Notes: generated from the sequence alone by a model not told the origin. A stretch of 38,232 nucleotides of DNA from RGIG9379 sp031553005 (GCA_031553005.1 JAVBMA010000020.1:1-38232), one strand, 5' to 3'; counted from the stretch's first letter, positions 1 through 8,984 are shown. A program made the numbers and translations.

Positions 1-132
1 ATAGAGTTTAATCTCTTTGTCTTTGTTTAGTTTACTTTTTAGTATCGGTTAATTCCTTCTTTTTTACAATAAAAGTAAGAAACTAACCTTTATAACTGTT
101 AATATTTTTTACTTAATAAAACTTAGGCCTAA

Positions 133-193
133 TCTAAAGGTACTTTGTGACTTTGTGTTTATAAAATTCATTGACGTTTGTATCAGTGGTAAT
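133..193. repeat. Dispersed intergenic repeat, copy A
   Basis: About 61 bases that recur with roughly 85% identity at 18113-18173. Shared core words include CTTTGTG, CTTTGTGTTTATAA, ATTCATTGA and GTGGTAAT. Both copies lie in non-coding DNA between genes. This copy sits downstream of the minus-strand FAD dehydrogenase. No coding potential is visible. Confidence 0.6.
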
Positions 194-246
194 TAATTTT
201 ACGGATAAGCGCATTATCCCAATTGCTCCAGGTATGATGCCGGATT

Positions 247-1824
247 TTAAATGCGGCTAAGAGAAGTAAAATAGTCCGTAACTTTTTCCGCACAATTTTC
301 TCCGTCTATTGCCGAAGAGGTAATACCTCCCGCATATCCTGCACCTTCACCGCAAGGGTATAGGCCCGAAATGGATATATGTTGCAATGTTTCGGGGTTT
401 CGCGGAATCCGGACAGGAGAGGAGGTGCGTGATTCTACCCCTACAATCAACGCATCATTAGTTACGAATCCTTTCATCTTTCTGTCAAAATCTTTAAATC
501 CTTCCCTCAATCGTTTGCTTACAAAATCAGGCATCCAAAAATGCATTGGTGAAGCAATTAATCCCGGAAGATAAGAACTAGGAGGCAAATCGACCGATAG
601 GTGCCCTTTTACGAAATCCATCAACCGTTGGGCAGGGGCAACTTGTCCGCCCGAACTGTTTACATAAGCAAGGTTTTCATAATATTCCTGAAACTTCATT
701 CCTGCCAATGCCCCATGCTGGGCATAATCGCTCAAGTCTTCAGGTCGTATTTCCACTACAATTCCCGAATTAGCATACTCCGAATTACGGTTGGACGAAG
801 ACATTCCGTTTACAACTGTTTCTTTTTCGAATGTGGAAGCCGGGACAATAAAACCTCCCGGACACATGCAAAAAGAGTAAACTCCGCGTCCGTCAACCTG
901 AGTGACTAGATTATATGTAGCAGCAGGAAGATATTCTCCCCGTTCTTTCGTGTGATATTGTATTTTGTCTATTAATGCTTGTGGATGCTCAACACGTACA
1001 CCTATGGCAAATCCTTTAGCTTCGAGAGCTATATCCTGCTTTTGAAGCATTTCATAAACATCTCTTGCCGAATGCCCGGTTGATAATATTACCGCATCAG
1101 CAAAAAAATCTTTTCCGGATTTCGTTTTTACACCTTTTACCGAATTTTTTTCGACTAAAAGTTCAACTATTTTTGTCTCAAAATGAATTTCACCGCCATA
1201 TTTCAGAATAGTCTGGCGCATGTTCTTTATCACCTCCGGCAACTTGTCCGTTCCGATATGTGGATGTGCTTCATACAAAATCTCATCTTGTGCACCGTGT
1301 TGATGAAAATTCAATAGAATCCTCGAACAATCACCTTTCTTTTTTGAGCGGGTGAATAATTTTCCATCCGAAAATGTTCCGGCACCTCCTTCGCCGAAGC
1401 AATAATTGGATTCTACATTTAGTCCGTTGTTACGGTTCAATTGGGCGATATCTTTTTTACGTTCGCTAACCTCTTTTCCCCGTTCGAAAATAATGGGCTT
1501 CAGTCCCTGTTCGATCAATCTTAGTGCTGCAAAAAGCCCGGCAGGACCTGCACCGACAACAATTACAGGTTTACTGTTTGTTACATTTTTGTAATGAAAA
1601 GGATATGCAATGCTTTCGGGTTGCGATTTGTCTGTATAGACATCTACGGTAAGGTTAACTTTTACCTGTACTTTTGACCTTGCATCAATCGATTTTCGTA
1701 TAATACGTATGGATGATATTCGTTTGGCCGGAACATTAATTTTTCCGGAAATAATTTCTTTCAGTGAATCTTCCAAGCATGCTTGTTTGGGCAATACTGT
1801 TAGTTGTATGTTATTGTATACCAT
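247..1824 (-). CDS. NAD(P)/FAD-dependent dehydrogenase (uncharacterised flavoprotein family)
   Basis: A 525-residue cytosolic flavoprotein. An N-terminal domain of about 85 residues precedes the Rossmann dinucleotide-binding motif VVGAGPAGLFAA at about residues 89-100, followed by an acidic-end strand (IIFERG). A C-terminal flavoprotein signature (GLYPCGEGAGYAGGI, about residues 487-501) holds the second FAD contact. Length and architecture fit the family often annotated as 'FAD-dependent protein' (COG2509). The physiological substrate is not known to me, so no reaction is assigned. The ATG start gives the complete N-terminal domain. The gene stands alone, with the next minus-strand gene 229 bases upstream. 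Confidence 0.85.
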   Translation of the reverse strand: MVYNNIQLTVLPKQACLEDSLKEIISGKINVPAKRISSIRIIRKSIDARSKVQVKVNLTVDVYTDKSQPESIAYPFHYKNVTNSKPVIVVGAGPAGLFAALRLIEQGLKPIIFERGKEVSERKKDIAQLNRNNGLNVESNYCFGEGGAGTFSDGKLFTRSKKKGDCSRILLNFHQHGAQDEILYEAHPHIGTDKLPEVIKNMRQTILKYGGEIHFETKIVELLVEKNSVKGVKTKSGKDFFADAVILSTGHSARDVYEMLQKQDIALEAKGFAIGVRVEHPQALIDKIQYHTKERGEYLPAATYNLVTQVDGRGVYSFCMCPGGFIVPASTFEKETVVNGMSSSNRNSEYANSGIVVEIRPEDLSDYAQHGALAGMKFQEYYENLAYVNSSGGQVAPAQRLMDFVKGHLSVDLPPSSYLPGLIASPMHFWMPDFVSKRLREGFKDFDRKMKGFVTNDALIVGVESRTSSPVRIPRNPETLQHISISGLYPCGEGAGYAGGITSSAIDGENCAEKVTDYFTSLSRI

Positions 1825-2053
1825 CGAATTTTCGGGTCAGTTTTTGATTGAAAAAGAAATTTGTTCTTGTAAACGAACAGCTTATGATGTATAATCGCAA
1901 CTTGTTCGCTCTCTGATTTTCATATGCATGAGCGGACAAAATTACGCTAAAATTACGTATTTCAATATATTAAAGACCGACTAAAATTTTTTATTATTTC
2001 GAGATGCCTGATCTATTAATAACCATGAATGAAATTCACCGTAAGAGAGCTGT

Positions 2054-3064
2054 CTATTTAAACAAAATATCTAAATAGATAGGAAGATGATCACTAAAGC
2101 CGTTAACAAAAAATGTCCCTAAGAATGACCGCTTCGGGGTCTCTCCGCTTTTATCTTTTTTGAGTAAAAAGGGCGCCCGGCAAATATGTGCCTCTTTTTG
2201 AACGGTGTAAAATGAAGAATTTTCGTTGAGAAGTTCACCTGAGACAATAAATTGATCCAACATTCCCCATTCTCCACCGAATTTATGACTACCTATTCCC
2301 TCTTTTTTTTCAAACTGAGCACATAAATTATAGAGTTTGCCGGGAGTTGAGTTTTTCCATTCACGGATAGCTCCTAGTTCCTGTGTCAGGCTGGTGTTTG
2401 ACGGGTAATCATTAAAATCGCCCATGATAATAATTTTGCTTTTGATATTTATACGTAACAAACTGTCTGTTATATGTTTTAATGTTTTGGCGGCAATTAT
2501 CCGGTTGGGCTCCGATTCCAGTTCACCACCATAACGGGATGGCCAATGATTGACAAAAATGTGCAATGTATCTCCGCTTGGAACAATGCCCGAAGCGAAA
2601 AGTATGTCGCGGGTAGGGCGGTCTTCCAGAACTACCCGCAAATATTTCTCACTTATTAAATTGAATTTTTCAGGAAGGTATATTAAAGCCACATCCACAC
2701 CTCGCAAGTCAGGAGAATCCTGATGCAGGAATTTATAACTTGTATTTCTTAGTTGGGTCTTTTGCAGGATGTCGCTCACCACGGTAGCATTTTCTACTTC
2801 GCAAAGTCCTATAAGTGCAGGCGTTTCCCATTCTCCGGCAGCAGTAATGGCTTTCGAAATATTATTCAGTTTCATTTTGTATTTTCCGTAACTCCATTGG
2901 TAATCTCCGGTTTCGGTAAATGCATCATCATTGGTTAGCAGATCGTTTTCGCAATCAAACAAATTTTCCACATTATAGCTTATCACACGGAATCTTTCCT
3001 GCGAAAATAGGAGGAATGGCGAAAGTAAACAGATTATACAAAAAAACGTTATATAGATTTTCAT
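2054..3064 (-). CDS. Exported endonuclease/exonuclease/phosphatase family protein
   Basis: A 336-residue protein with a clear signal peptide (hydrophobic residues 4-20, ending LLFSQ). It shows the EEP-fold signatures in order: SYNVENLF (about 29-36, metal/phosphate Asn), CEVEN (about 88-92, catalytic Glu), an HWPSR segment, GDFNDYP (about 211-217, catalytic Asp/Asn), and FSDHLPI near the C-terminus (Asp-His pair). These residues are all present, so a working Mg-dependent phosphodiesterase or phosphatase outside the cytoplasm is likely. The substrate (nucleic acid, lipid or sugar phosphate) cannot be told from sequence. It is separated from the upstream lipoprotein gene by a hairpin at 3107-3147. 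Confidence 0.85.
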   Translation of the reverse strand: MKIYITFFCIICLLSPFLLFSQERFRVISYNVENLFDCENDLLTNDDAFTETGDYQWSYGKYKMKLNNISKAITAAGEWETPALIGLCEVENATVVSDILQKTQLRNTSYKFLHQDSPDLRGVDVALIYLPEKFNLISEKYLRVVLEDRPTRDILFASGIVPSGDTLHIFVNHWPSRYGGELESEPNRIIAAKTLKHITDSLLRINIKSKIIIMGDFNDYPSNTSLTQELGAIREWKNSTPGKLYNLCAQFEKKEGIGSHKFGGEWGMLDQFIVSGELLNENSSFYTVQKEAHICRAPFLLKKDKSGETPKRSFLGTFFVNGFSDHLPIYLDILFK

Positions 3065-3106
3065 ATGTGAAAATTGAAAATTGAAAGATGAATGTTGATA
3101 ATTCAG

Positions 3107-3147
3107 GAATTAAGAACGAATCTTGATATTCCTCTCGTTCTTAATTC
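3107..3147. terminator. Intergenic hairpin, possible terminator of the 3158-4627 gene
   Basis: A perfect 13-bp inverted repeat, GAATTAAGAACGA / TCGTTCTTAATTC, with a 15-base loop. It lies between the stop of the beta-helix lipoprotein gene and the start of the EEP gene, both on the minus strand. No long T-run follows the stem, so intrinsic termination is only possible, not certain. Confidence 0.45.
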
Positions 3148-3157
3148 TCAAATTTAA

Positions 3158-4627
3158 TTAGTTCGGGTCGGTTTCCGGAATGTATTCATAAGCGCCGATA
3201 TCCGGATTCTTGCCGGATGCCGGTGTGCGGCTTACTCCATCCTTGTCTGTGCTGCATTCGGGATATGTGGTGATTATTTGAGGATCACCTTTACCTATCG
3301 CCGCAGAGAGAGAGTCTATATGAAAATCGTATGACTCTTCGCTGATAGAGAGAAAGCCTGGATCTTCATTCCATATCACATTTTCGAAAGCATCCGAGTT
3401 CGGATTGAGTTCGGAAGATTTGCCGGACTGATACCGTATAAGGCACGACCGGAATTTATAGTTGAAATTATCTGTGGCATCTCCGTTTCCGTCTAAGTTA
3501 TCCGTTTTTATCTCTTGCTGAAATGTTCCATATATAATGCAGTTGTTGAATTCCGCTTTCAGGGGAATTAACGTGTTGTTATCAAACTGTACATGATTGG
3601 ACAAAACCAGTGCTCCGTATACCCGCGAGTTTTTTGTATAGTCCGCAATGGTACATTGATTGAACAGATATTCACCACCTTCCAGCAATACGCAGGTGTA
3701 AGTTCCGTTCGAAATTATCGAGTTATAAACATAAATATTCGCATTTCTTGCTTTTAAAGCAGCCTGTTTGGTATTATGAATTTGCGAATTGGAGATAACC
3801 AGCCGGTAAACTCCGGATTGCATTTCGGCAGAATCAACCTGAATCCCGAATGCTCCGTTTCTTATCATAGCTCCGTTTATCCGGTTTGCCGTACTCTCTT
3901 TTGTCAGGATAATGCCTCCCCATTGTCCCGATAAGTTGTCATAGGGCAGACCGCTATATAAATTATCTAACCTGTCTCCCCTGAAAATAACCGGATTCTG
4001 TGCGTCTCCCATTATATTTAGAGAACCTTTTACAACCATTGTGGCTTTGTTGTGAAAATAAAATTTTGTTCCGGCATCTATTTCCAGTTTTATGCCGTCT
4101 TCTACCGTCAGGGTGTCATATATAAGGTATGGCTTATCGTTTGTCAAGTGAGTATCTTGTTCGATAGTTACCTTTTTTAATAAGTGTACGTCTTGTCCAT
4201 ATGTCTGGAGCATTATTTTTTGCGTGTTGTTATTGTAGTTGAATACCAATGAATCGAGAATGTGAAGCGGTGCATTTTGTCCCAATTCATTCACCATCAC
4301 CTGAACAAAAATGTACAGGCTGTCTTTGGAACGCAACTCAACATCATGAAATGCGGTTCCGTTTTTTCCATTAACGTTGACTTGAAAACAATTACTGTTT
4401 GAAAAAAGAGTAATATTTTCAATCCGGATGTTTTCAGAAGTTTTGTTATACACCATAATTCTTTTTGTTGGCGTAACGATGGTGGTAAAAACCGTATCGA
4501 AAGATAGGGTATCTGCTGAAAATGATATTTTATAAGAACTGTTGCCTGTGAAACTATCGTCTTTGCAGGAAAAAAATACTCCTGAAAGAAGGCTGAAAAG
4601 GATGAATGATAAAAAAAGATTTTTCAT
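3158..4627 (-). CDS. Lipoprotein with right-handed parallel beta-helix
   Basis: A 489-residue lipoprotein. The signal peptide ends in a lipobox (VFFSC, Cys21). The residues after the Cys are KDDS, which fits the acidic surface-export signal of Bacteroidota lipoproteins, so display on the cell surface is inferred. Residues of about 35-135 look like an N-terminal beta-sandwich. About 165-440 carry repeated short strands with Asn/Gly turns (for example RGDRLD, SNSQIHN, ARNANIYVYNSIISN), typical of a pectate-lyase-like beta-helix. The end (NPDIGAYEY) matches the 'choice-of-anchor Q' type tail seen on such Bacteroidales proteins. No catalytic residues are recognised, and adhesion or glycan binding is a guess. 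Confidence 0.8.
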   Translation of the reverse strand: MKNLFLSFILFSLLSGVFFSCKDDSFTGNSSYKISFSADTLSFDTVFTTIVTPTKRIMVYNKTSENIRIENITLFSNSNCFQVNVNGKNGTAFHDVELRSKDSLYIFVQVMVNELGQNAPLHILDSLVFNYNNNTQKIMLQTYGQDVHLLKKVTIEQDTHLTNDKPYLIYDTLTVEDGIKLEIDAGTKFYFHNKATMVVKGSLNIMGDAQNPVIFRGDRLDNLYSGLPYDNLSGQWGGIILTKESTANRINGAMIRNGAFGIQVDSAEMQSGVYRLVISNSQIHNTKQAALKARNANIYVYNSIISNGTYTCVLLEGGEYLFNQCTIADYTKNSRVYGALVLSNHVQFDNNTLIPLKAEFNNCIIYGTFQQEIKTDNLDGNGDATDNFNYKFRSCLIRYQSGKSSELNPNSDAFENVIWNEDPGFLSISEESYDFHIDSLSAAIGKGDPQIITTYPECSTDKDGVSRTPASGKNPDIGAYEYIPETDPN

Positions 4628-5039
4628 TGAAGATTTTCAATTATAAAATGTCGTTTTGTACTCTTATAAACTCCATAATACAAGGAATATTGTTTGAAAA
4701 AGCTATTGTATACAAGTAAACGAGTATACCAATTGACGAGTAAACGAGTTATACTTGTTTTATCTTTGTTTACTTTTTCTACTCAAATTTCCCGTTTTTT
4801 ATATACAAATGCCAATAGCTTTGAGTTCGACAAATTTAAGAAAATAATTGTTATTCCGTAGGAAAGGCTTAATTTTGCCGGGCAGATGTAAGAAACACTT
4901 TCCGGTGAATTGAAAATTTTGTTTTCAAAATTGGTATTGGCGGAAGAGTATAAAATGGTAATGTATGAGGAAGTGGGAGCAATGCTTTTGTGAAAATTGA
5001 CAATAATATTCAGTCCTCTTACAGTAAATTTTAAAATAG
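4628..5039. other. 412-base gap with short repeats and a promoter
   Basis: No gene is seen. The gap holds two copies of AGTAAACGAGT (4715-4725 and 4739-4749, 24 bases apart), a match to the Bacteroidota housekeeping promoter at 4848-4877, and a small inverted repeat around 4911-4933 (TTGAAAA / TTTTCAA). Confidence 0.5.
4848..4877 (+). promoter_or_regulatory. Candidate promoter for the acyltransferase-amidase operon
   Basis: TTG at 4848-4850, a 19-base spacer, then TAATTTTG at 4870-4877, matching the Bacteroidota -33/-7 consensus (TTTG, TAnnTTTG). It would give a leader of roughly 155 bases before the ATG at 5040. Confidence 0.45.
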
Positions 5040-5585
5040 ATGAAGAAGAAATTATGCCAATTGATTTTGAAAATCATCGGTTGGAAGGTTGTTTTGAAAG
5101 TTGAAATTCCGGATAAATGTATATTGTGTGTAGCTCCACATACAAGTAATACCGATTTTATAATCGGTAAATTGGTATATTGTGCAATCGGAGGTAAACG
5201 TCCCTCTTTTTTAATCAAGAAAGAGTGGTTTCGGTTTCCTTTCAATATTGTGTTTAGACGCCTTGGGGGAATTCCGGTCGACAGGAAGAATAAAAATTCC
5301 TTGACAGACCAGATTGTCGAGATCTTTCAATCTCAAGAGCATTTTCAATTAGCCATTACGCCGGAAGCAACACGAAAAGCAAATCCGAATTGGAAACGGG
5401 GCTTTTATTATATTGCTCAAAGCGCGGATGTTCCGATTTTGTTGACATATATTGATTATGGAACAAAAACAGCGGGGATTGAGCGCATTTTTCGTCCTAC
5501 GGGAGACGAAGAGAAAGATATTTATGATATAAAATCGTACTTTAGTCATTTTAAGGGGAAACACCCTGAAGGATTTGCCATTTGA
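5040..5585 (+). CDS. Lysophospholipid (1-acylglycerol-3-phosphate type) acyltransferase
   Basis: A 181-residue protein of the PlsC/LPLAT superfamily. The catalytic HX4D motif is seen as H34-TSNT-D39 (APHTSNTDF). A second conserved block near 80-82 (GGIPVDR) and PEATR at 108-112 correspond to the acceptor-phosphate-binding motif, normally PEGTR. There is no strong transmembrane segment beyond a weakly hydrophobic N-terminus, so membrane-surface association is likely. It is short for PlsC (usually about 240), and matches a shorter 'glycerol acyltransferase' group of Bacteroidota. The next gene starts 10 bases after the stop, so the two are probably one operon. Confidence 0.85.
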   Translation: MKKKLCQLILKIIGWKVVLKVEIPDKCILCVAPHTSNTDFIIGKLVYCAIGGKRPSFLIKKEWFRFPFNIVFRRLGGIPVDRKNKNSLTDQIVEIFQSQEHFQLAITPEATRKANPNWKRGFYYIAQSADVPILLTYIDYGTKTAGIERIFRPTGDEEKDIYDIKSYFSHFKGKHPEGFAI

Positions 5586-5595
5586 TTTTTTTATT

Positions 5596-6390
5596 ATGGA
5601 ACAAGACAATTTATTACGTGTAGCTATGCTTCAATACCCGATTGCGTGGGAGGATAAGCCGGCAAATTGGGATAAAGTATTGTCTTGGTTGGAAAAGGAG
5701 AAGCCCGAAGCAGACTTGTTGGTATTGCCCGAAATGTTTTCTACCGGTTTTAGTATGAATGCAAAAGAGTTGTCTGAGCCTGACAACGGAGAAACAATGA
5801 ACCGGGTTAAACATTGGGCTGAATATTTTGGTATAGCTATTACCGGGAGCTTTATCGGTCAAGGAGATAACTGTTTTTTTAACAGGGCTTTTTTTACTAC
5901 CCCCGAAGGCAAAACATTTTATTATAATAAGCGCCATTTATTTTCTATCGGATCTGAGCATACTGTTTTTTCGGCAGGAAAGGAAAAAGTAATTGTTCCG
6001 TATAAAGGTTGGAATATCTGCATGCAGATATGTTACGACCTTCGTTTTCCGGTTTGGACAAGGAATGTAGCAAATGAATATGATTTATTGTTATATGTGG
6101 CTAACTGGCCGGCTTCCCGTATTTCAAACTGGAATCTGCTTTTATCGGCACGGGCAGTTGAAAATCAGGTTTATACCTGTGGTGTAAACCGGACAGGAGA
6201 GGATGGCTTGCATTTGAAGTACAACGGTTGTTCTTCCGTCTACGATATGAAAGGAGTGCTTCTTGCCGGATTTGAACCGGGAGAAGAAGGCATGAAAATA
6301 ACTACTTTATCTCTTGATAGACTAAATGAATTTCGTGAAAAGTTTCCCGCTTGGAGGGATGCAGATCCTTTTGAGATTGATCTGAGGTGA
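5596..6390 (+). CDS. Nitrilase-superfamily amidohydrolase, omega-amidase (YafV/Nit2 type)
   Basis: A 264-residue cytosolic C-N hydrolase. The catalytic triad is visible: Glu46 (LPEMFSTGF), Lys112 (NKRHLFSIG), Cys146 (QICYDLRFP). These context motifs are those of the YafV/Nit2 omega-amidases, which hydrolyse 2-oxoglutaramate or 2-oxosuccinamate to the oxo acid and ammonia (metabolite repair after transamination). The ATG at 5596 is preferred over a TTG at 5575, because the TTG overlaps the acyltransferase gene and adds only a non-conserved MPFDFFI. It is probably co-transcribed with the acyltransferase 10 bases upstream, though no shared pathway is obvious. Confidence 0.9.
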   Translation: MEQDNLLRVAMLQYPIAWEDKPANWDKVLSWLEKEKPEADLLVLPEMFSTGFSMNAKELSEPDNGETMNRVKHWAEYFGIAITGSFIGQGDNCFFNRAFFTTPEGKTFYYNKRHLFSIGSEHTVFSAGKEKVIVPYKGWNICMQICYDLRFPVWTRNVANEYDLLLYVANWPASRISNWNLLLSARAVENQVYTCGVNRTGEDGLHLKYNGCSSVYDMKGVLLAGFEPGEEGMKITTLSLDRLNEFREKFPAWRDADPFEIDLR

Positions 6391-6641
6391 TGTGTAAATA
6401 GAATCTAATTAAGGCGCAAAGACGATATAAATTTCATTTTTTTTGTATTTTCCTTAAAGATTATACCAGAAAATTTATCAAATTGTTTTTTTTGCATCTT
6501 TTCAATGATTATCAGACTGAAAAATTTATTATATATCCCTATAATCCTCCCCTTAGGTATATGAATTTGCTGTTTTTTCATAAAAATTATTATATAATAT
6601 GTGATATTTTGATAAATGTCAATTTTTATCTGTGTTAAAAA

Positions 6642-6674
6642 TTTGCAAGAGTCAATAAATTTATACTATCTTTG
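6642..6674 (+). promoter_or_regulatory. Promoter of tandem small RNA 1
   Basis: TTTG at 6642-6645, a 21-base spacer, and TATCTTTG at 6667-6674: a full match to the Bacteroidota consensus. It is placed 6-8 bases before the conserved RNA body. Confidence 0.65.
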
Positions 6675-6680
6675 TTGTAC

Positions 6681-6762
6681 AAACAAAACAGGTAGATTTT
6701 TTCATAGTTAAGGTTTAGATTAAATGGATTAAGGGAAGCTGGGAAGCCTCCCTTAATTTTTT
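6681..6762 (+). ncRNA. Tandem small RNA, copy 1
   Basis: About 82 bases with only two differences from the copy at 6981-7062, while the flanks have diverged. It begins with AAACAAAACAGGTAGA, has a U-rich middle, and ends in an intrinsic terminator: stem TTAAGGGA / TCCCTTAA (6729-6736 with 6749-6756) followed by six T. A consensus promoter sits directly upstream. There is no ribosome site with an open frame of useful length. A promoter, conserved body, terminator and two copies together support a trans-acting sRNA or similar short transcript. I cannot match it to a named family. Ends are estimated from promoter and terminator. Confidence 0.65.
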
Positions 6763-6942
6763 GTGTAAAATCCATTAAATTTTGAAGCTTGTAATCTGAA
6801 ATCAGAAGGAAAAACAGAATATGTTAATTCCTGTTTTAGGATTCTAAGTGTACATATTTTATATAAAATATCCTGATTTTTTGTTAAAATTACGATAAGA
6901 TTAATTAATTTGATTTTTATCAATTATTTTTTTGTCAAAATG

Positions 6943-6974
6943 CTTGTGTATATTAAAAATCAGTTGCATCTTTG
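6943..6974 (+). promoter_or_regulatory. Promoter of tandem small RNA 2
   Basis: CTTG at 6943-6946, a 20-base spacer, and CATCTTTG at 6967-6974. It is one base off the -7 consensus (C for T at the first position), so it may be weaker than the promoter of copy 1. Confidence 0.5.
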
Positions 6975-6980
6975 TAGTGC

Positions 6981-7062
6981 AAACAAAACAGGTAGATTTT
7001 TTCATAGTTAAGGTTTAGATTAAATGGGTTAAGGGAAGCTGTGAAGCCTCCCTTAATTTTTT
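6981..7062 (+). ncRNA. Tandem small RNA, copy 2
   Basis: Second copy of the 82-base RNA. It differs from copy 1 by A to G in the position before the terminator stem and by G to T in the terminator loop. Neither change breaks the TTAAGGGA / TCCCTTAA stem. A T-run follows at 7057-7062. The start is inferred from the upstream -7 element. The substitutions fall outside the stem, which fits selection on the RNA. Confidence 0.65.
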
Positions 7063-7231
7063 ATAGCCTGCTCAACAGCTGAAATTAGTATCTAGACTGT
7101 TTTGTTAGATAAATTTTGAATATTTCCAGACATATCCGTTTCTTGCGGATTATTTTTCAAATCCGGAAAACTTTAAATTATAGAATCCAATCAACCGGAT
7201 TTATTCCCAAAACTGTACTTTGAAAGCAATA

Positions 7232-7672
7232 TTACAATTTGGGTTCTATGCTCATGTTGATCATCCAGTTAATACCGAATTTATCGGTACACATCCCATA
7301 GTGTGCGCCCCAGAAGGTATCGCTTAAGGGCAATGTTATTTTTCCTTCCATAGAGAGGGATTTAAATAAATTGTCCGCTTCCTGCTTATCTTTGACCTTG
7401 ACCAGCAAAGTGATATTGTCGGCGACATGGTTGGGAGCCAATTCAAAACCTATATCTGCACCGCAAAGTGTAAATTGAGGGGTAATCGGTAATGCAACAT
7501 ACATGATTCTTTTTGCATATACTTCGGTTACAATAGGCATTCCCTCTTGTGGCGGCATATCGTTGAAACGTTTGAAACGTGAAAATTCGCCTCCGAATAC
7601 TGATTTGTAAAAATTGAAAGCCTCTTCGCAATTCCCATTGAAGGTAAGATAGGGTTGGATTTCTATATTCAT
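7232..7672 (-). CDS. VOC-superfamily protein (PhnB/glyoxalase-like)
   Basis: A 146-residue cytosolic protein that starts with the PhnB-like signature (QPYLTFNGNCEEAFNFYKSVFGGE). It ends with the second beta-alpha-beta-beta-beta module (WGAHYGMCTDKFGINWMI), the usual single-chain pair of VOC modules that dimerises into two metal sites. Length is typical of the family (about 140-150). No enzymatic reaction has been settled for most of these proteins, and none is assigned. The gene is monocistronic, with the closest plus-strand feature being the sRNA pair about 170 bases away. Confidence 0.85.
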   Translation of the reverse strand: MNIEIQPYLTFNGNCEEAFNFYKSVFGGEFSRFKRFNDMPPQEGMPIVTEVYAKRIMYVALPITPQFTLCGADIGFELAPNHVADNITLLVKVKDKQEADNLFKSLSMEGKITLPLSDTFWGAHYGMCTDKFGINWMINMSIEPKL

Positions 7673-7935
7673 GATTGTTGAAATTAAAAGATTGATGTTT
7701 CGTTGTTGGTTATATCTGGTTTGCCTTAAACTACTTTTAATAACACATTAATATTGAAATTGTTTGCTGTTTACTTATTTTCGAAATCTGTTATTTCGGA
7801 TTTTTAAAATATTAGGAAATAATGCTCTCTAAACCTTTATTTTTCTAAGTTCCAATCTCTCTCTTTTCTGTGTGAAAATTTATAGGAAGTGTTGTGTCGG
7901 CATACTATATTAATCATCATTGTTAAACCTGATGA

Positions 7936-8106
7936 TTAGTCGAAATCATTTTCATCATCGTCGTATAAATTATCCAATTCGAACGATATACTGTCGAGTT
8001 CTTCTGTCCAAGCTTCAATAATATCTTCAGGAGTATCTTTCGGAGCGTTATCTATTCTTTTCTGAACAATCTCCAATTCTTCTTCTAGTTCTGCACGTCT
8101 GCTCAT
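7936..8106 (-). CDS. Small acidic hypothetical protein (56 aa)
   Basis: An ATG-initiated frame of 56 codons. The protein is strongly acidic and helical, beginning MSRRAELEEELEIVQ and ending NLYDDDENDFD with six Asp/Glu in the last eight residues. Heptad-like hydrophobic spacing (L, I, V, I, I, W, L, I) suggests a coiled coil or small helical hairpin. There is no signal peptide. Codon use resembles neighbouring genes, and the frame is uninterrupted on a strand with no competing gene. I recognise no domain. It may be an adaptor or nucleic-acid mimic, but that is a guess. Confidence 0.6.
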   Translation of the reverse strand: MSRRAELEEELEIVQKRIDNAPKDTPEDIIEAWTEELDSISFELDNLYDDDENDFD

Positions 8107-8324
8107 GGCTTTTTATATTTAATGTTAACAATAATGATAAAACAATTAACTACTTTAAAAGTTTGATTTAATTGTTAATTCTGGATGGTTTATATCAATA
8201 AAAATCTATTTTTGTGTCCAATGAGTAATTAGAATTGTTCTTGAATTTTCTGAATGAGAGGATTTAAGGATAAGATTTGCTAAAAAAATGATTCCGCAGT
8301 TATTAAAAAATAAAATATATACAT

Positions 8325-8966
8325 ATGAGAGATAATAACAAAGTTCTTTTTCGTCTGGCATGCCTGCTGCTATTGATTTTTATTGCGATTGTATTTTTCC
8401 GGGTGCAACAGATGGAAAAAGAGGAGGAGAATATTGATCAGGTTGCTTTATCCGCGGATACAGAGGCCGCCCTTTCTGTTATTTACAACAGGAAGAGTGT
8501 CCGGAATTTTATACCGGATAAGCCTGTTCGCAAGGAAGATATAAAGACGTTAATGAAAGCGGGAATGTCGGCTCCTTCGGGTAGGGATCTTCGTCCATGG
8601 GAAATTCTTGTGATTGACGACCGTAAGGTGCTTGACTCTTTAGCTGCCGGACTGCCTTATGCTAAAATGTTGGAAACAGCGCCGCTGGCAATTATTGTGT
8701 GTGGAGATACTACACGCTCTTCTTACTGGTATCTGGACTGTTCGGCTGTTACCGAAAATATTTTGCTGGCAGTCGAAGCGTTGGGATTGGGTGCTGTTTG
8801 GACAGCCGCTTATCCTTATGAAGAGAGAATGAATGCAGTTATGAAAAATACAGGACTTCCGGCACATATACTCCCTTTAGCGGTTGTTCCCGTGGGTTAT
8901 CCAAACGGCGAATTTGAGCCGAAAGATAAATATAACGAGGAAAAAGTTCATTATAATAAGTGGTGA
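8325..8966 (+). CDS. Membrane-anchored nitroreductase-family protein
   Basis: A 213-residue protein. Residues of about 8-26 form one hydrophobic segment, so it is either an N-terminal membrane anchor or an uncleaved signal. The rest is an FMN-binding nitroreductase domain: IYNRKSVRNF (about 53-62) carries the Arg/Ser FMN-phosphate contacts, SAPSGRDLRPWEILV (about 87-101) and the C-terminal glycine-rich GYPNGEF follow the family order. It probably uses FMN and NAD(P)H, with the electron acceptor unknown. A membrane-tethered version is less usual, as most members are soluble. It converges with the DUF1573 gene 18 bases downstream. Confidence 0.85.
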   Translation: MRDNNKVLFRLACLLLLIFIAIVFFRVQQMEKEEENIDQVALSADTEAALSVIYNRKSVRNFIPDKPVRKEDIKTLMKAGMSAPSGRDLRPWEILVIDDRKVLDSLAAGLPYAKMLETAPLAIIVCGDTTRSSYWYLDCSAVTENILLAVEALGLGAVWTAAYPYEERMNAVMKNTGLPAHILPLAVVPVGYPNGEFEPKDKYNEEKVHYNKW

Positions 8967-8984
8967 AACACAAAGCCGTTGAAG

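Larger units (their letters stand above)
6391..7231. other. 841-base gap with two tandem small-RNA genes
   Basis: No protein gene is seen in any frame. The region is very AT-rich and contains two near-identical promoter-RNA-terminator units, annotated separately, whose 5' ends are exactly 300 bases apart. The DNA upstream of each unit is not alike, so this is not a simple 300-bp tandem duplication. Confidence 0.65.

Noticed and set aside
371..909. Plus-strand open frames opposite the FAD dehydrogenase
   Set aside because: They lie within a well-supported flavoprotein gene and show no domain or start context.
5575..5597. TTG start for the omega-amidase
   Set aside because: It overlaps the upstream gene and adds only non-conserved residues; ATG at 5596 fits better.
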